DNA of 64,000 nt from Eucommia ulmoides (GCA_016647705.1 CM028335.1:1860001-1924000); one strand, 5' to 3'. Shown: positions 12,011 to 26,093, counted from the first letter of the stretch. The notes: generated from the letters alone by a model not told the origin. A program made the numbers and translations.

Positions 12011-13276
12011 TGTAACTCACTGGAAAAGTTCGATTTTGTCATTTTTATGAAAAATTGTAATTCATAAACTTTTGAAAAGTTATTGAAGCATTTATTGCAA
12101 TGACTTTAATTACATAAATGTGACTTTAATTTTTATTGAAGTTAAAATAAATGAATAACTAAAACTTAAAATACATAAATGTGACTTTAATTTTTTTTTA
12201 TATATATTTTTTTTATCTTTTTACATTAACATCCCTATTTAAACAAATATATTTTTTTCACCCCTTTCTTTTTCAACAGATTAAAAAAAATGGGATGGTG
12301 GGTGCACTACAACAAAAAATACTTTTGAGGACACCTAAATATGTCCTAATATATATTCTTTTGGGACACATTATGTATTGAGACAATTAAAAAATGTGTC
12401 ATATAAACTATTGTCCCAATAACTTATAAAGACACTTACTTTTTGTCGCATTAGTTTATATTTATTAAAACACTATTATGTATCCTAATAAATCTTTTAG
12501 GCATTTGTATTAGAAAAGCTTTCGAAACCTACATAAGTGTCTCAATAAATTTTTGATAGGACAAAACAATGCATTCCTTTAACCACTAATAAATAATTTA
12601 TACAACAATTTTATGTCCCAAAAAGTAAAAAAAAAATTAAAAATAATAAATATATTTAATTTGGCTAAAACCAATAATCCAAATTTATCCAGTTGAAAAT
12701 CAAATATTACTAAAAATTGTGAAACAAAATCTAGAAACAAAATCGAAACATAAACAAAAAAATATGCTTACTATAACAGATATGTTTACTATGTAGTCCA
12801 TATTTTTGTCTGAAAACAGAAACACAAACAAAATCTTTTTTCAAACAAAATTTTTTGTTTTCTGTTTTCTGAGAACAGGAACAAAAAATTGCGCATCACT
12901 TTGACCCCAAATATTGCGCTTAAACGTTGGTCCTCGTACCCCTTTTTTCAGCTACATGCACTGCACTGCTACAGCTACATCACAAAAAAAAAACTGTTTC
13001 AGTTGTTTCCCGTAAGTTTTGTTTTGAAAAATGGAGAAGAGAACAAAAACAGGTTTCCATTCCCAAAAATTCTTGAGTACATCCTTTATATTTAAAGTAA
13101 AACTTGGAGATTTCTGTTTCTATACTTGGAGAAAAAAGTCATGTATCTCAGGAGTCAAATTCAGATTGCTTTGGTTGACATAATTCATAAATTAAGAAAA
13201 AGGCATTAGGAAGAAAAAGTCATATGAATTAAGGATGTAAATAAACTTAAATCTGAAAGAAGAATACAAAATTTAC

Positions 13277-13355
13277 TGGCAATTGTAGCGTTCTCCGATC
13301 CTTGCAACAAGTTGCCAACGGCAGCAGCAACAGCCACAAGCACAGCTCCACTCAT
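13277..13355 (-). pseudogene. Captured first coding exon of a tonoplast monosaccharide transporter
   Basis: The minus strand encodes MSGAVLVAVAAAVGNLLQGS followed by E-N-A-T-I-A, then a donor site (A|GTAAAT) in phase 1. This is the well-known start of plant monosaccharide-sensing/tonoplast sugar transporters (MSSP/TMT), first membrane helix. The family has W-D where this copy has S-E. Upstream, 13623-13750 looks like the matching 5' leader with a donor (AAG|GTAAGG at 13622) and an acceptor just before the start codon. No further transporter exon follows, so it cannot make a transporter. Confidence 0.75.
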
Positions 13356-13921
13356 CTTCCTTCAAATTGGAATAGCACAAGTAAAAATGATCACTTCTTT
13401 TCATTTAGTGTGTTTTGGGAAGAAATAAATTATACAAAGATTGAAATTTGATTCAAAAGGATGGTTGCCCAATAGGAAGAGATTCATATACAGACAGACA
13501 GATTATAGAATGAAGGAAGACAAAGCACCTCATAATTAGAGCATTTATGTATGTGCATAGAGGTTGCGATGAGGGCAAGAAGTAAAAATCGATTACCCTA
13601 AAAGGAAAACTCAGCCTTACCTTAAGATCAATCAGAGGGATCTTAAATCACATCAACGATTGAAATGATTCTGTTTCGGGAAGGAAGAGAAATTCTAGTG
13701 ATTGTGAATGGAAATAGGAGTGGTCCAGTAATCTCCAAGAACAAGGCTTCCCACAAACAAACAAACCCAAGACAAGATTTTTTTTTTCTTCTTCTTCTAG
13801 ATCATTAACACGCAAAAAATCACTAAAAGGAAGTCACCTACGATTTCCAAATCATAAGCATGGCCATTAGTAAAAGTTGACTAAAACAGATGGAGAGCCC
13901 CTTGAACGTGAATCAGCATAC

Positions 13922-14076
13922 CTTTTTTATTCGGTTGCGAAGAAAGTCATCAATGAGTACATCCTTCACAAGTTCATAATCATTATCTCCCTGTCACTCA
14001 TTACACCAAGGTTATACATAGTTTATATATCCAAGCACACCTACCACCCAAAGCGCATTACATAGTCAGGAACCTG
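13922..14076 (-). other. Exon-like stretches inside the CACTA element
   Basis: On the minus strand, codons for K-D-V-L-I-D-D-F-L-R-N-R-I-K-K end at a good donor (AAG|GTATGC at 13922), and upstream there is ACAG|GTTCCTGACTATGTA (V-P-D-Y-V). They could be pieces of a third captured gene, but I do not recognise the protein. Confidence 0.25.
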
Positions 14077-14541
14077 TTTTTCAAGAAAAACAAATTGGCT
14101 TAATAATGAGAAGATAACAAACACTATGAGCAGTTTGGTTAGTGCTTCTGTTTTATTATCTAGTTTTTGCTTGCAAACAAACTTGGAAAAGATTAATACC
14201 CTATTGGGAAAAAAAATCTGGAGTTTTTATTAATTGTGAATTGTGCGCACTTGATAAAGATCTTGGAAGTTGAGAAAGAAAATGTGAGTGAAAAATACTT
14301 AGCCATAATGAGAAAAGGTAACACGAAGTGATCATATATTACATACTAAAAGACCATATCACGATTGCTATGGTATTCTAAAAATCTTCCAAATCTGTTC
14401 TAACCCATCTAAAATTTTCATTTTCGATGCGGAATTGATAGTTGAATGTTTCACTTTGCAAATACGCCTCAATATATCATCCCCACTTGACCTTGCATTC
14501 ATATCAAATGTAAGGAGCGAAGAAAAGGTCAAGATTAAAAC

Positions 14542-15076
14542 CTGTGTGCCAAGCGCTTTCAACATATTTCCACGCTCTTTCTCCATCTGGGCACGAGCTC
14601 TTGCAAAACTTAGAGCAACTTTGGATAATGTGCTACCATTTGTGCATGTGTTCTCACCACCATATTTACAGCTATCCTGTGACAACTTTGTACCTGTTTG
14701 GAGAGAGATAAAGAGTATAAATACACTCTGTTTAACTGTGATGCAAATCAAATGGATTTGTAGCTTTAAAAAACTCACCAAATTCAACTTGTTTGGACCC
14801 TGTAACTATATAACCTTCCACACCTCGAACAATATCCCCTTGGAAATGCTGAAATTTAAAAAGTAAACATTCACAGGCTGTGAAAGTAGATGGGAGAATA
14901 TAGTAATTTTCTTTTGATAATAATTATGGTTACAAAGAGAGGTAGAGAGAAACCTTGGCAGCACGTGTTGATATGTAAAGCTTCTCGAGTTTTTGATGTT
15001 GTAGGACCTCTGCTTTGTCGGCAATAACACCATCTGAACCTCCATATCGACCAGCTCCAAACTGTTTGAGGATAGC
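14542..15076 (-). pseudogene. Captured exons of an SH3P (BAR/SH3-domain) protein gene
   Basis: Three minus-strand exons are in perfect phase: 15076-14954 (41 codons, from A-I-L-K-Q-F-G to S-T-R-A-A-K), 14848-14779 (H-F-Q-G-D-I-V-R-G-V-E-G-Y-I-V-T-G) and 14693-14542 (G-T-K-L-S-Q-D-S to L-K-A-L-G-T-Q). Each has proper acceptors (TTTTTAG, TTTCAG, AACAG) and GT donors. The sequence matches the N-terminal BAR region of plant SH3 domain-containing proteins that act in clathrin-linked membrane traffic and autophagy. The first coding exon and everything after the third, including the SH3 domain, are missing. The 115 codons have no stop, which suggests recent capture. A leader-like exon may lie at 15833-16100. 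Confidence 0.82.
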
Positions 15077-16013
15077 CTAAAAATTTGAAAATCAGATGTA
15101 ATCATTTCCGTGACAGATGATGGATTCAATGCAGGCGCAGAAATTACAAAGTTATAGCTCTACAACAAGCAAACCAAGTCAAAACACATGGATTATCATT
15201 TTAGATTGTGAAATTGAAGAAATAATGGGACAAGTACCCGTTGCCAGCATAATAACAACAATAGCATTGAATTAGAAGAATGTCTGCGAAAATTGAGCAG
15301 AGAGCACGGTAATAGCAGAGAAGATTCTTCAGCTGCGAGTTAGGTTCATTCATCAAGCATAATAGTAGTCTAGTAGGAATTTAATCAAGGAAGCTAAGAT
15401 AACTTCCTCTAAAATCCATCACAAAAATCAACTCGACAACCACTCCATACCGAACGATTGCTTAGAGATGTAAGTTTTGCTGTTCAACTCTAGTTCCAAA
15501 TACCTCCTCTAATGAGTTTATATAACCTAATCAAACCAGATATAGACTTGCACTGCCGCACGCACACACATATGCACTCATACAAAACTTAATTGAAAGC
15601 TAACTAGAATCCTAAATCTCAATATAATCATTAAGGTATACTAGAAAATTATATTAGTCAGCTGAATTTATGTATCAATAGTAGAGTAAAAAAGAAATGG
15701 ATCTATTCAATCACCTAATTCCAGATCTGGCGGTGAAAATTAGTAAGCAATTCCAGAAATAATCGGAGCTAAAAGGCAAAAATACCAGAAAACCTAAACC
15801 TAAACCTAAAACATAAACATACCTAAAAAGCAGCAACCGAAACCGAGCTTGAAGAAGAACAACTTGAGATTGAATCGATTGCTTGAGAAATTGGTTCGGT
15901 TGGAACGATTATCCGCTATTAAGCTCCGATCGATTCTCAAAATTTCTTCATTCCTTTTCTTTGATCGATTGAGAAGTCAGAAGAGAAGTTGGAAGAGGAG
16001 TGAAGATTCTGGA

Positions 16014-16080
16014 AATGAATGGATTGAGCGATGAATGGATGAATGGATGAAGGTCTGAAGATGAATGGATGAATGGATTG
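16014..16080. repeat. Short tandem repeat, gaatggat unit
   Basis: About six imperfect copies of an 8-base unit (gaatggat / gatgaatg) lie in the captured leader of the CACTA element. Confidence 0.7.
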
Positions 16081-16871
16081 AGCTTCTGGTCGAGCTTCTT
16101 TGCAAATGATTTTCCCACTACCTAGCTCAAGATGAAATAAGGGATTCTGCCGAACACACTTGGTGAAAATAAGACCAAATCAAAAAGTGGGTATTTACAT
16201 CTAGGTGTATCAAAAAATTAACATTTTTATTTTAGGTCAAACTCTTTTAATTGAAACTACCAAGGACCAAAGTGAAAATAAATAAAATAGAAGAGAAGTC
16301 TCAAAACACTTTAGTTCATAATTATACAAATAGTTTATACTTCTTTTTCAATTTGATTCATAATTATACTTTTCTAATTAGAGATTAAAAATAAAAATTT
16401 TATTTATGCCCTTAACAGGACACTTTTATATGTGTCTTATTAAATTTGTTTATAATATTTTTATTATATATTTTTTAAAATGTGTTTTATTAAATAAATA
16501 TTATAAAGATATTATTTTTTGGGAGCAAATTATAAGGACACTATGATTAAGTGTCTCAATAAGGTTTTATAAGGACATTATTTATGAATTGTCTCTAAAA
16601 AAGTGTCCTAATAAGTAATTTTTGTTGTAGTGGTGGGTTGGTGTGGGATGGATTAAAAGTTTAAATGTATTTTATTTTATTTTTTTGAAATGGGAGTAAA
16701 AAGTCTTTTTCTTAATGGAGGTGGTAGTGATTTAAAAAAAAAGTGAATAAAAATATAATTTTTTTTAAATAAGATAAGAACATTTATGTCCTTTTTTCCT
16801 AAAAAAAAAGTTCAATGGATTGACTGAATTTTTCAAATAATACTGGAGGTTTGTGATAAAATAATAGAGGA

Positions 16872-19437
16872 GGTAAATTGCTTTTTATCCCTTCTACTTT
16901 GTTTAATTATCATTTTATTCCCTCCACTTCAAAAACTACATTTTACCTATTTCTACCTTTGAACAAACTTAGAAATTATATTTTTTTCCATTTAAATTAA
17001 TGGAACATGATTTGTTGATCCTAAGATTTTGATGGACAATTAAACGTTGATATTTTTTGTGGAACTAATGGTTTGTTTAAGTGTTTCACTTTATTAGTTC
17101 CAAATTAAGAAGATTTGATGATGAAGATAATGAAGTAATTAAGAGGTTGAAGAATTTGAAGAATCTAGGAAAAACAATTCAGGTTTAAATTTTAAATCTT
17201 AATATCCCAATTAGAATCACACACGACACAAAAATATTTTTAAATAATTTTTATAAATATGTGTGTTTTTAATAGGATTCTAATTAGTCAAATTATTTGT
17301 TCCTATGTGTAATTGAAAAAAAAATTATAATTGATTAAAATTGGAGTTAAGTATTTAGTGGAGCTAATTAAGAAAAGAAAATAGTTAAGGGGCAAAAACG
17401 TAATTAAGAATGTATTAAAAACGAGTTTAGAAAAGAGATCCAACATGCATAAGTTGACTAGTAAGTTGACCGGACAAAACATGTGGAATTCTCTGTATCT
17501 CTCAGTCGACAGGTAAGTCGACTGGTGAAGAGAAATGGAACTCTCTGAATCTCTAAGTCGACAGGTAGGTTGACCGGTGAAGGAAAATAGAACTCTCTGA
17601 ATCTTTAAGTCGACAGATAGGTCAATCGATGGGCACATAATCTTTGACTTGGCTATATCCTGAATCAAGCGGTCGACTGATGGCGCAGTTTCAGGATATT
17701 GATGATTCCAAATTCATATAAAAAAGAATAGCCTCTTTTTGTTAGGATTTGTGAGAGATTTTAGGGATTTTATGATATTTAAGATATGCAATACCTATTA
17801 TTTAATTCCTATTGATTTGGTTCATTAAGTTTTAATGTTTCTCAATTTGGTATATAAAATTGTTTCTATTCTATTTAATTGAGATTGAGAAATATTTGGG
17901 GACTTAATTGAGTAAATTAAAAGCTATAATTAAGTAAATTGAACCAAAATGAAGTCATAATGATATAAGGGGTTTAAGAGAGTATTTAAGTGTCATGACA
18001 TATGAGAACTAGCCGTTAGAGAGGTGATATATATCTCATATATATAGACTTGCGTTTTTCATATCATTAAGAGTGGCTAAAAGATATTAAGAAATCAAGA
18101 GATCATATTGAGTTTTTCTAAGAGATATTATACTGAGTTTTTGTGAGAGCTATTCTAAGAAACAATCTTGATAATCATTGGTTGTTTATCATTGCTATTA
18201 CCAAATCTGAAGCAACTACGCTCTAATTATTTTTTTCGGTGGATTCAGGGTGAGATCTTTCCAATTAATTTCTATATTGTATTGTTTGTTTAATTTTTAA
18301 AAATTGATCTTTAGAAATTGTTTCTGATTTTTATTAAAGAAAATATTTTATAAACTATTTCTTGAATCTGATTACGTACTAAATTACGTACTACCCATCT
18401 TTTGTTAAAAATCAGATTTTTGAGTATCTCACATTTCTATCACTAGTTTTGGGATATTAATCGAGTTTTAATTTATTTGAGGTCGTACAAACTCCGAGTG
18501 AGATAATTTGCTTATCAATTAATATTGGCGAGAGTGTGACGGATTAAATACTGCTGGGGTATTTAATCAAAGGGTTGCCGGTTTCAGTCTCTTCCTGTAA
18601 AGATATTGAGGTAGTAATTCTTCTTGGATAGAATTTATTTGTGTGAATTGTGTAACGATTTAATCCTTACCGGGTAAAAGATATTTGGAGTTGTTGGTGA
18701 TGTTTTGATTCTTTTGCCTTTGTGTTAAAAAGAATTAAGTTATTCTTTAGCTGGTAAAAAGTAGAAGTTCTTCCTTAACTTGTAAAATGATTTTGTAAAG
18801 GTTGATTATGAGCCTGTAAAAGAATTGTTGTGAGGGTTTGGTTCCTACCTTTAAAGGGATCTTGAGTATTAGTGGGTGCGACTCTCCGTGGGGCTCGGAG
18901 GACTGGATTAACCAAGAGTAGCTTGGAGAACCAGTATAAATTTCTGGTGTGTTGCAATCTTTATTTTATTATTATTGTTTGGTATGCACTTAGTTGATTT
19001 GATAATTCCGTTGTGATATAAAAATAATAATTAATTTAGGATTAAAATTAATTATTTGATTTATTGAAGTATTTTTTCTTTGATATTTTTAATTACTCAA
19101 TTCATTCCCCTTTTAGGTATTCCACTGAGCCAACATGATTAAAAATAGATGGAATTAAATTTTCTATCCAATTTTTGGATGAAATAGGCAAAATTATCCC
19201 ATAATTTTAATTTTAATTTATTTTTAAAAAATATTTATGATAAAAATTAATCAAAATTAAAATAAAGGGACAATTTCGTCTATATCATCCAAAATTTGGA
19301 TGAAAATTTTAACTCCATACATTTTTAAGCATGTTTCGTTTAATCTAAACAGGGAAAAAAAGTTTTATTTGTTTAAAAGTAAAAACAACGTAATTTTTTA
19401 AAGTGGAGAAACGATAAAGTGTTTTACCCTTCTAATA
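16872..19437. mobile_element. Long-TIR MITE copy interrupted by a solo LTR
   Basis: The MITE family (best copy 56764-57212) is present as 16872-17012 and 19141-19437; the solo LTR at 17013-19135 sits inside it. Its outer ends, aattgctttttatccc... and ...aaagtgttttaccc, are inverted. Confidence 0.65.
17013..19135 (+). mobile_element. SIRE/Maximus-like Ty1-copia solo LTR
   Basis: The insert starts TGTTGATCCTAAGATTTTGA and ends GAGCCAACA, with the 5-base target duplication TGATT at 17008-17012 and 19136-19140. The right unit has the empty site (aatatgattaaaaatagatgg at about 56902). Length 2.1 kb, the start sequence, the gtcgac-rich tract at 17455-17690 and a TATA-like run at 18028-18048 fit long LTRs of the SIRE/Maximus group. 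There is no internal coding region, so it is a solo LTR left by recombination between two LTRs. Confidence 0.85.
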
Positions 19438-19499
19438 ATTGGTGCATGCATATAATTCATATCGATTGATGAACAATGTCTCAAGATTATGTCATTCTA

Positions 19500-19880
19500 G
19501 AGTTACATTTTATGATTTTACTCCTCTCCATTTGCAGTAGCTACATTTTATTTATTTCTATTTTTAAATAAAGTTAGAATTTTTTTTTCCGTTTAAATTA
19601 ATGGAATACGATTAAAAATTAATAAAATTAAATTTTTAATCCAATTTTTTGTTAAAATAGACAGAATTACCCATTTATGTTAATTTTAATTTAAGTTTTA
19701 AAATAATTATGATAAAAAAAAATTAAATCAAAATTAAGATAAATGGGCAATTTGGTTTATGTTATTCGAAAAATTGATGAAAATTTTAATTAACTCCATT
19801 TATTTTTAGGCATCTTAGGTTAAATGAATATAAAATGATAGTTAAACAAAATAGAGGGAGATAAAAGGCAATTTACCCTT
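19500..19880. mobile_element. Second adjacent long-TIR MITE copy
   Basis: Matches 57290-57735, with inverted arms near 19540 (ctacattttatttatttcta) and 19830 (aaatgatagttaaacaaaata). Confidence 0.6.
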
Positions 19881-19899
19881 CTAATAATTAGTGCATGCA

Positions 19900-22800
19900 T
19901 ATAATTCATATCATTGTTTCAAGATTATGTCATTCAAGAGGCAGAACCCCCCCACCCCCATGTGAAGATGACTATTGGGGTGAAGTCACTTAGATCTTCC
20001 AATAATTATGTATAATTTTCACTTTTTTGGAAATGTTTTATTAGGTAGAAGATTTTTTATTTTATTTTATATTTAATTTGCATGTACGTATACTCTTGCT
20101 GATGTAGTTACATTGCAGATGAAGATGATTCAGTGCATCTTGACAGCTTGGCTATGGAAAAAAAGTGAGATTTTGTTAGAGCAATTCCGCCCCAAATAGC
20201 CATTTACGTTAGCTAAAATACTACTCTGCCTCATGAATAGCGTTTTGACTAATAAAAATATAAAATTATACCCTAACCATGTCATCCAAATGAATTAGTT
20301 ATTAATATTTTTATTTTTATTTTGACTAAAAAATCATTTACCTATAGGTTAGAGAATTGACAGTTAAAAATTCCGACCAATTTTTGGCTAATCTCTCCAC
20401 TATAGGTAGAAATGCCTGTGGAAATAACTATCAAGTAAAATAGATGGAATGACATAAATTTTTAAGTTTGGTTATTTGACTCATGGAATGACTAGTGAGT
20501 TGAAGTTGCTCTTATTGTCATGCATATACTGAAATCATCATGTGGTCATTGGCAAACAACTTCACCTCACGACTCTTTTAAGTTTTTCAATACAATGTAT
20601 AATTTTTTTGCCAATTTTTCCGGGGTTGATTTAGTAATTAAAAACTTAAAAATTTCTATGCGTTCATTTCTAATTTCATCCAATTTCAAAGTACTAAACA
20701 CTACTTTAAATTTTGAAAATGTCGGTTAAATTATTAGATGTGTGTGTATATATATATATATATATATTGAAGTTAGAGGTTAATGGTCTGTTTGGGTGCG
20801 GTATTTAATTTCAATAAAGAATTGTAAAATTTTCTCAAAAGAAAAATTTAGAAAACACCATCTCTTAAAATCTCTCTTCTAATTCAAAAACGTGGAGTAT
20901 ATTTGACATCGATTCTAAAGGATCTACTACTGGAAAAAATGAGAGTAAGAGGAAGAGAGACATATGGATGGAGTATATATCCTTTTTGTTGACTACAATT
21001 GATGAACTCAGTTACCTCCCAAAAAGTACCGCAGACGTTTCGAGGTTTCTCAAGTGTCTAACATTTCACCACCAAGGCATCTTGCCGTCGGTGTTCTTTC
21101 TGAGTTAGACATCTTTCATTGTTCCGGCTCAGGATGAACGTTGACTGTGCTTAAATCATGCAAGTCGGACTTCTCGAAAATGCACATAAATGTAGCGTTT
21201 TGGTAACACAAATTCAAGATTAATTTAGAACTGGAATTTGAATTGGAAATGAACGCATATACGTTGTTGTTCATTTCTAATTTCAACTCCAAGATTCAAA
21301 TTCTGTGAAATCAAACACTATCTAATTAGGTAGTGTTTGGCTACACAGAATCGGAATTGCAATTCTATGTAATTAGAATTCTGTGTAATTAGGTATAAAC
21401 TCAATAAAAAACCATTCATTTTATAAAAATATTTTCGACCCAAGATTTGTAATTCTTCGTTTAGGTCCTAGAATTCAAGTTAATAAGGAATGACTCCATA
21501 GAATTATAAATGAAAACAGAATGTAGGGTTTATCCTTTAAAAAAATAAAAAATAAAAAATAAAAAAAACATTCCAAGGATTCTTTACATGAGAATCTGAG
21601 ATGGTGACTAGTGATTCCAAGGAATATCATGAAAAGAAAAGGTTGATGTACTTCAACCCTTTCACCGTGATGAATAAAGGTAGAGTTAGTTCATTAGGGC
21701 ATGTTTGGTTCTCTAAATTATCCTATTATTTAGATATCATTTCATGAAATTTGTATATTATTCGTTTGAACAAAGATACGTTTAGTTAGTTAATTTAAGT
21801 GTTTTTAATTCTTTCAACCAAACGTGCCTTAGTGTTTCAACCTGTTACCACTCTACTTCATTACTTAATTAAAAATAAAAAAGAAAAAAAAAATCTGCTT
21901 TATTGCCTTTGCTTTTTTGATTCTTCTTGCTTCTGCTAGTGTCATGAAGGGAGAAAAAAAACTTTATTTTCCTTTCAACATTTTATTACTCTTTTCATGT
22001 TTACAAAAGCTTTGCCAGACTGATGCAATCTTTTTAACTATGGATATGATGCTCTTTAAACAAATTTTGATGTAAAACTAATAATTTAGGCGTTTAGCGG
22101 TTACGGTTTGGTAACATCTTTTTTAGATAATTTTGTGCTACAAAGCTCTCGTTAAGTATAAAATATATATATATATTTAACTTTTTTACTTTTATGTTGT
22201 ATTTTTTTTTTTTTTTTTTTTTTGAATCGTTATAGTAGGGAAAAAATTGAAAGTAATAATCTTGAAAAAAAAAAAAAAATCAAAAAATAACATTTAAAAA
22301 AAATGAATTAAAAAATAAAAATAAAAATAAAACGATTTTTTTTTATATGTAATTTTTTTTTTTTTAATGTTTTTATTTTCTAGTTTTGTACTTTTTTATT
22401 TTTTTAATATAAACACCATATACACAAAAAAAAAAAAAAAAAAAAAAACAAATATTGAACCAAAACAAACAAATAGAAAAATAAAAAATAGAAAACAAAA
22501 GATAGGAGAAAGAGTAGAAAATAAAAAATATATATATAAAAATTAAAATAAAAACATAAGAAAAGAATATATAATTACAAGCGTATTTTTGTCAATAAAA
22601 TTTGGCAAGTGGTGTCTGGCGTATTATGAAAATGATAAGAATGGTCCTGTTATTTGTCAAAATGTTAGTTAGGAAGTATTAACGCTATCTTAATATTATC
22701 CATATAAATGATCTTTTTACTACCAATTTTTTTTTTTATAAATGATTGGAAAAAATATAATTACTTTTTACTTTTTGAAAAAAAAAATTAAAAATTATAT

Positions 22801-23230
22801 TCATATATATTTTTATTTTTATAAGTATTTTTATGTGCAAAATAAACAATAAAATCTGTTTGGATATTGAATTAAAATAAAAATAAAGGGAAAAAGAACT
22901 GGGAGAACAAACTTCTCATGGAAGAAAACTTTCTGAGATTGAAACAAAAGATTGTAACATTTACTTTTGGGGTTTGGACATTTTGAACCCCTTAAGTTTT
23001 ATTAAACTCTCATTTTGATCATCATGGTTTTAATTTGAACATACAACATCTAAAAGTTTCTTAGTCATTCCACTACATTTGAAGTCATTAATCACTATTC
23101 CCACTAAATTTTTTGATGAGGAACAGTCAGTTGCCATGCACTTGACTGTTTTAAGAGGTTTATAATCAATTACAATCTCCTTCCTTGAGTTTCCTCCCGT
23201 TCCTCTTGGACTTGGAAATATACATATAAC

Positions 23231-23282
<52 letters not shown>

Positions 23283-23781
23283 TTGGAAATTTGTGAGGAA
23301 AAAAGAGGTTTCAGATAACCAAAAAGTCCCTTAAAAAATAGTCAGGTGCACGACAGTTGACTGTTGTTGTCCAAAAGTGTAATGGAGTTATTGATCTGGA
23401 CTGAAATGGGATGATTATAGAACTTTAGGGGTGTAAAATATCAAAATCCCTTTACTTTGAAAAGAATTGATAACTACCGCAATAGTAGGTAAAATTTGGG
23501 GGGATCTTGTGACATTATGATTCTATAGTACTTTAACGATTGCACTCTCACACAATTCTAATTGTAATAGTTTTTTATTTTTTGCCCATACCAATTTGAA
23601 TTGTCCACTTTGACTAATCATTATCGATCTTATGCATTTAAGATTAAATTTAAAATTTAATTCTTTAAATGCTAGTTAAAAGAGTTTAAAATTGATTGAC
23701 AAGAAAATATTGTACTTACTCTTATCGACCAGCCTAACATACAGTGTGATTGTCCATTAAGATATAGTGTGAATGTATATA
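19900..23781. other. Duplicated non-coding DNA
   Basis: Collinear with 57750-62300. It has A/T homopolymers (22200-22450), a (TA)n run at 23233-23276, and small element ends such as tagtgtttggctacaca (21331) and cgtttagcggttacggtttgg (22091). No gene is recognised. Confidence 0.6.
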
Positions 23782-26093
23782 TGTGTGTGTGTGTGTCACA
23801 ACCCATCCCGGACACCCGTCATCCCAGGACCGGTGTGACAAAAATATGATATCACCTATTTCATCTAAATCTTATTACACTTTACAAATTTCAATAATTC
23901 ACTATACAATTCATTACACAACTTATACATAATCTTTTATTTCCTTATTGTTCCTCTCTGACAGCTCAACTCAAACATATTCCCAGATGACTCCACCTGA
24001 TGCCAATAGGGAACCGTTTCCTAAAGAATTCACCTGCGAGTGTACTGCCTTCTTAATAAAACCATTTTTAAATAATAATAATAACACATTCTAAATAATA
24101 TAACATTCATATGGATCAAACGTAATTATATGTATATCCACCAGCTAAGCCATAGTGATCGTTTTAACCTCACGATCGGGAGTTGCAACGGTACCGTAAC
24201 CATCCGTAGGATATGCCTTCCTAGCGGACCTAACTGCGCAGATCACCGCCAACCGGACGTCTCCGGAGGCCAATAATATAAATCACCACATAATAAGTAT
24301 CTATCATGAATCTCCACCTGCCGGACCACCTGCCGGACAGGACATCATAAACTATGGCATAGTCAAATCAATACTATCATCACACAATCGCAAATAATTA
24401 TCCGTCTGCCGGACCACCCTCCGGACAGACCATAATAATAATCATCACTTCAATAATATCGACAAAATTGCCATTACATCAATACCCTCAAAATCACCCT
24501 TGTCCACCTTTTTTTTAACAAAACCCACTTTTAATTTAAAATCATGTTTTTCTCATCTTTTATTAAAATCACCAAATCCAACAGATTATTTATAAAGTCT
24601 TTCATTTTAAAACCCAAACATTTCAATGGAAATCCATTTTACCAACTCACCCACAACTGGCTTGATTCATATAATTTATAAAATTCGTACAATTAAATAA
24701 ACACATATCTCATCATATTTATATGAAAATAGTTTGGCAAGAAGGGCAGTACACTCACCTGATATCCGTTTTCGTAAACTTTAACCGACTATCCAGTATC
24801 TGAACTCCGGTGCCCGCGAACCTAACGGTGAAAGGATCTAAATTAATATTTTTGTATAAAACAAACTAATCACGCCATGAAATCCTAATTTCCTTCATTT
24901 CCTATTTCTCATCCTTTATTACGAAATATAACTATTTAACTAGTATCGTTTCGTTACGGTTTACTATTTATAAACTTTGTTCTTATAATCAATCTCAAGA
25001 TTTATTAATTTCATTTTATTATTTTAAGATTAGAAAACTAAATTTAGAATTCACGAAATAAATTAGAAAGGTTACCCATTCCGAACCGATCGTGGATTTC
25101 CCTAAAATTCCATGTATTTTCTTATTCTGCTCCCCTACCGCCTAAGCGATGTCCCACCGCCTAAGCGAACGAGTGACTGCTTCTCCCTTACTCTCAACTG
25201 CATATTGCAGTTTCACCGCCTGAGCGCCAAACCACCGCTTAGGCGATCGAGCTCCTTTACCGTTCTAAGTTATACACTGACGACCTACCGCCTAGGCGAG
25301 AAACTTCCGCCTAAGCGAACTTTCTCTCATTCTGACATTGATCTTCCACTGCCTAGGCGAATTTCCCATCGCCTAAGCGGGTGCTCCTCCTCCTTTCAGC
25401 TCTGTTTTGTCGATTTTTCAGCCGTCCACTCCCTCTATCCTCACTAATTTCCGGCAATCACCACCACCAACCAAACAACCAGCCAACAACCGACCACCAC
25501 CCACATCTGGAACAAAATAAAACAGAAACAAACATGGAACGGAAGCAAAAACAGAATGAAAGCAGTAATAAGGAACACACACACGCTGTTGGCACAACCA
25601 CCCCCACCGTCGGACAACAACAACCACACACGCACCGCCGGCCTGCACATACACCACGTTCGACACACATACACACGTCTGACCGAACAACCACACCTCC
25701 GACGCCTGCACAGCTCACACACCCACCACGGTTGAACACCCGAACAACACCCACACACTCGTCGAACGTCAATGACGAACAGCGACGCCACACCGCCGAT
25801 CATCCTTCATCGATCACACACACACACACTCGCCGGAGATTGAACAGCACAGAACACACATACACACACCGTACACACCCTGGAACGCACACAATCACCT
25901 CGGAGCACCACCGAACGGACTACCGCAGATCTCCGGTGAACCGTAATACCGCCGACGACGACACGATCAACCGACCGCCACGCTGAACGAACTCCCTGAA
26001 CAAAATAGCCCACCGCCGACCGCCCTGCACCTCACCGTCGACGCTACACCCGAACTCTCTCTCCTTTCTCTCTCTTCGGTTCTCGAATTTTCT

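Larger units (their letters stand above)
12305..16632 (+). mobile_element. Non-autonomous CACTA element carrying host gene fragments (Pack-CACTA)
   Basis: The element starts CACTACAACAAAAAATACTT and ends AAGTAATTTTTGTTGTAGTG, inverted CACTA-type ends, with the 3-base target duplication GTG at 12302-12304 and 16633-16635. The unoccupied site is seen at 56458-56475 (ggtgggtgggttgg). Subterminal regions are packed with the short motif rgGACAC/GTGTCCta and relatives (12330-12560 and 16420-16615), as expected for transposase binding repeats in this superfamily. No TnpA/TnpD-like transposase frame is seen in its 4328 bases, so it must have moved in trans. Inside are fragments of two host genes, both on the minus strand. 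Confidence 0.92.

Noticed and set aside
15789..15811. Telomere-like cctaaacctaaacctaaa run
   Set aside because: Only three units, six bases long and not the plant seven-base CCCTAAA repeat; it lies in an intron-like part of the CACTA element.
13277..15833. Functional SH3P or sugar transporter gene
   Set aside because: Essential exons are missing for both and the whole stretch lies between CACTA ends with an empty site elsewhere.
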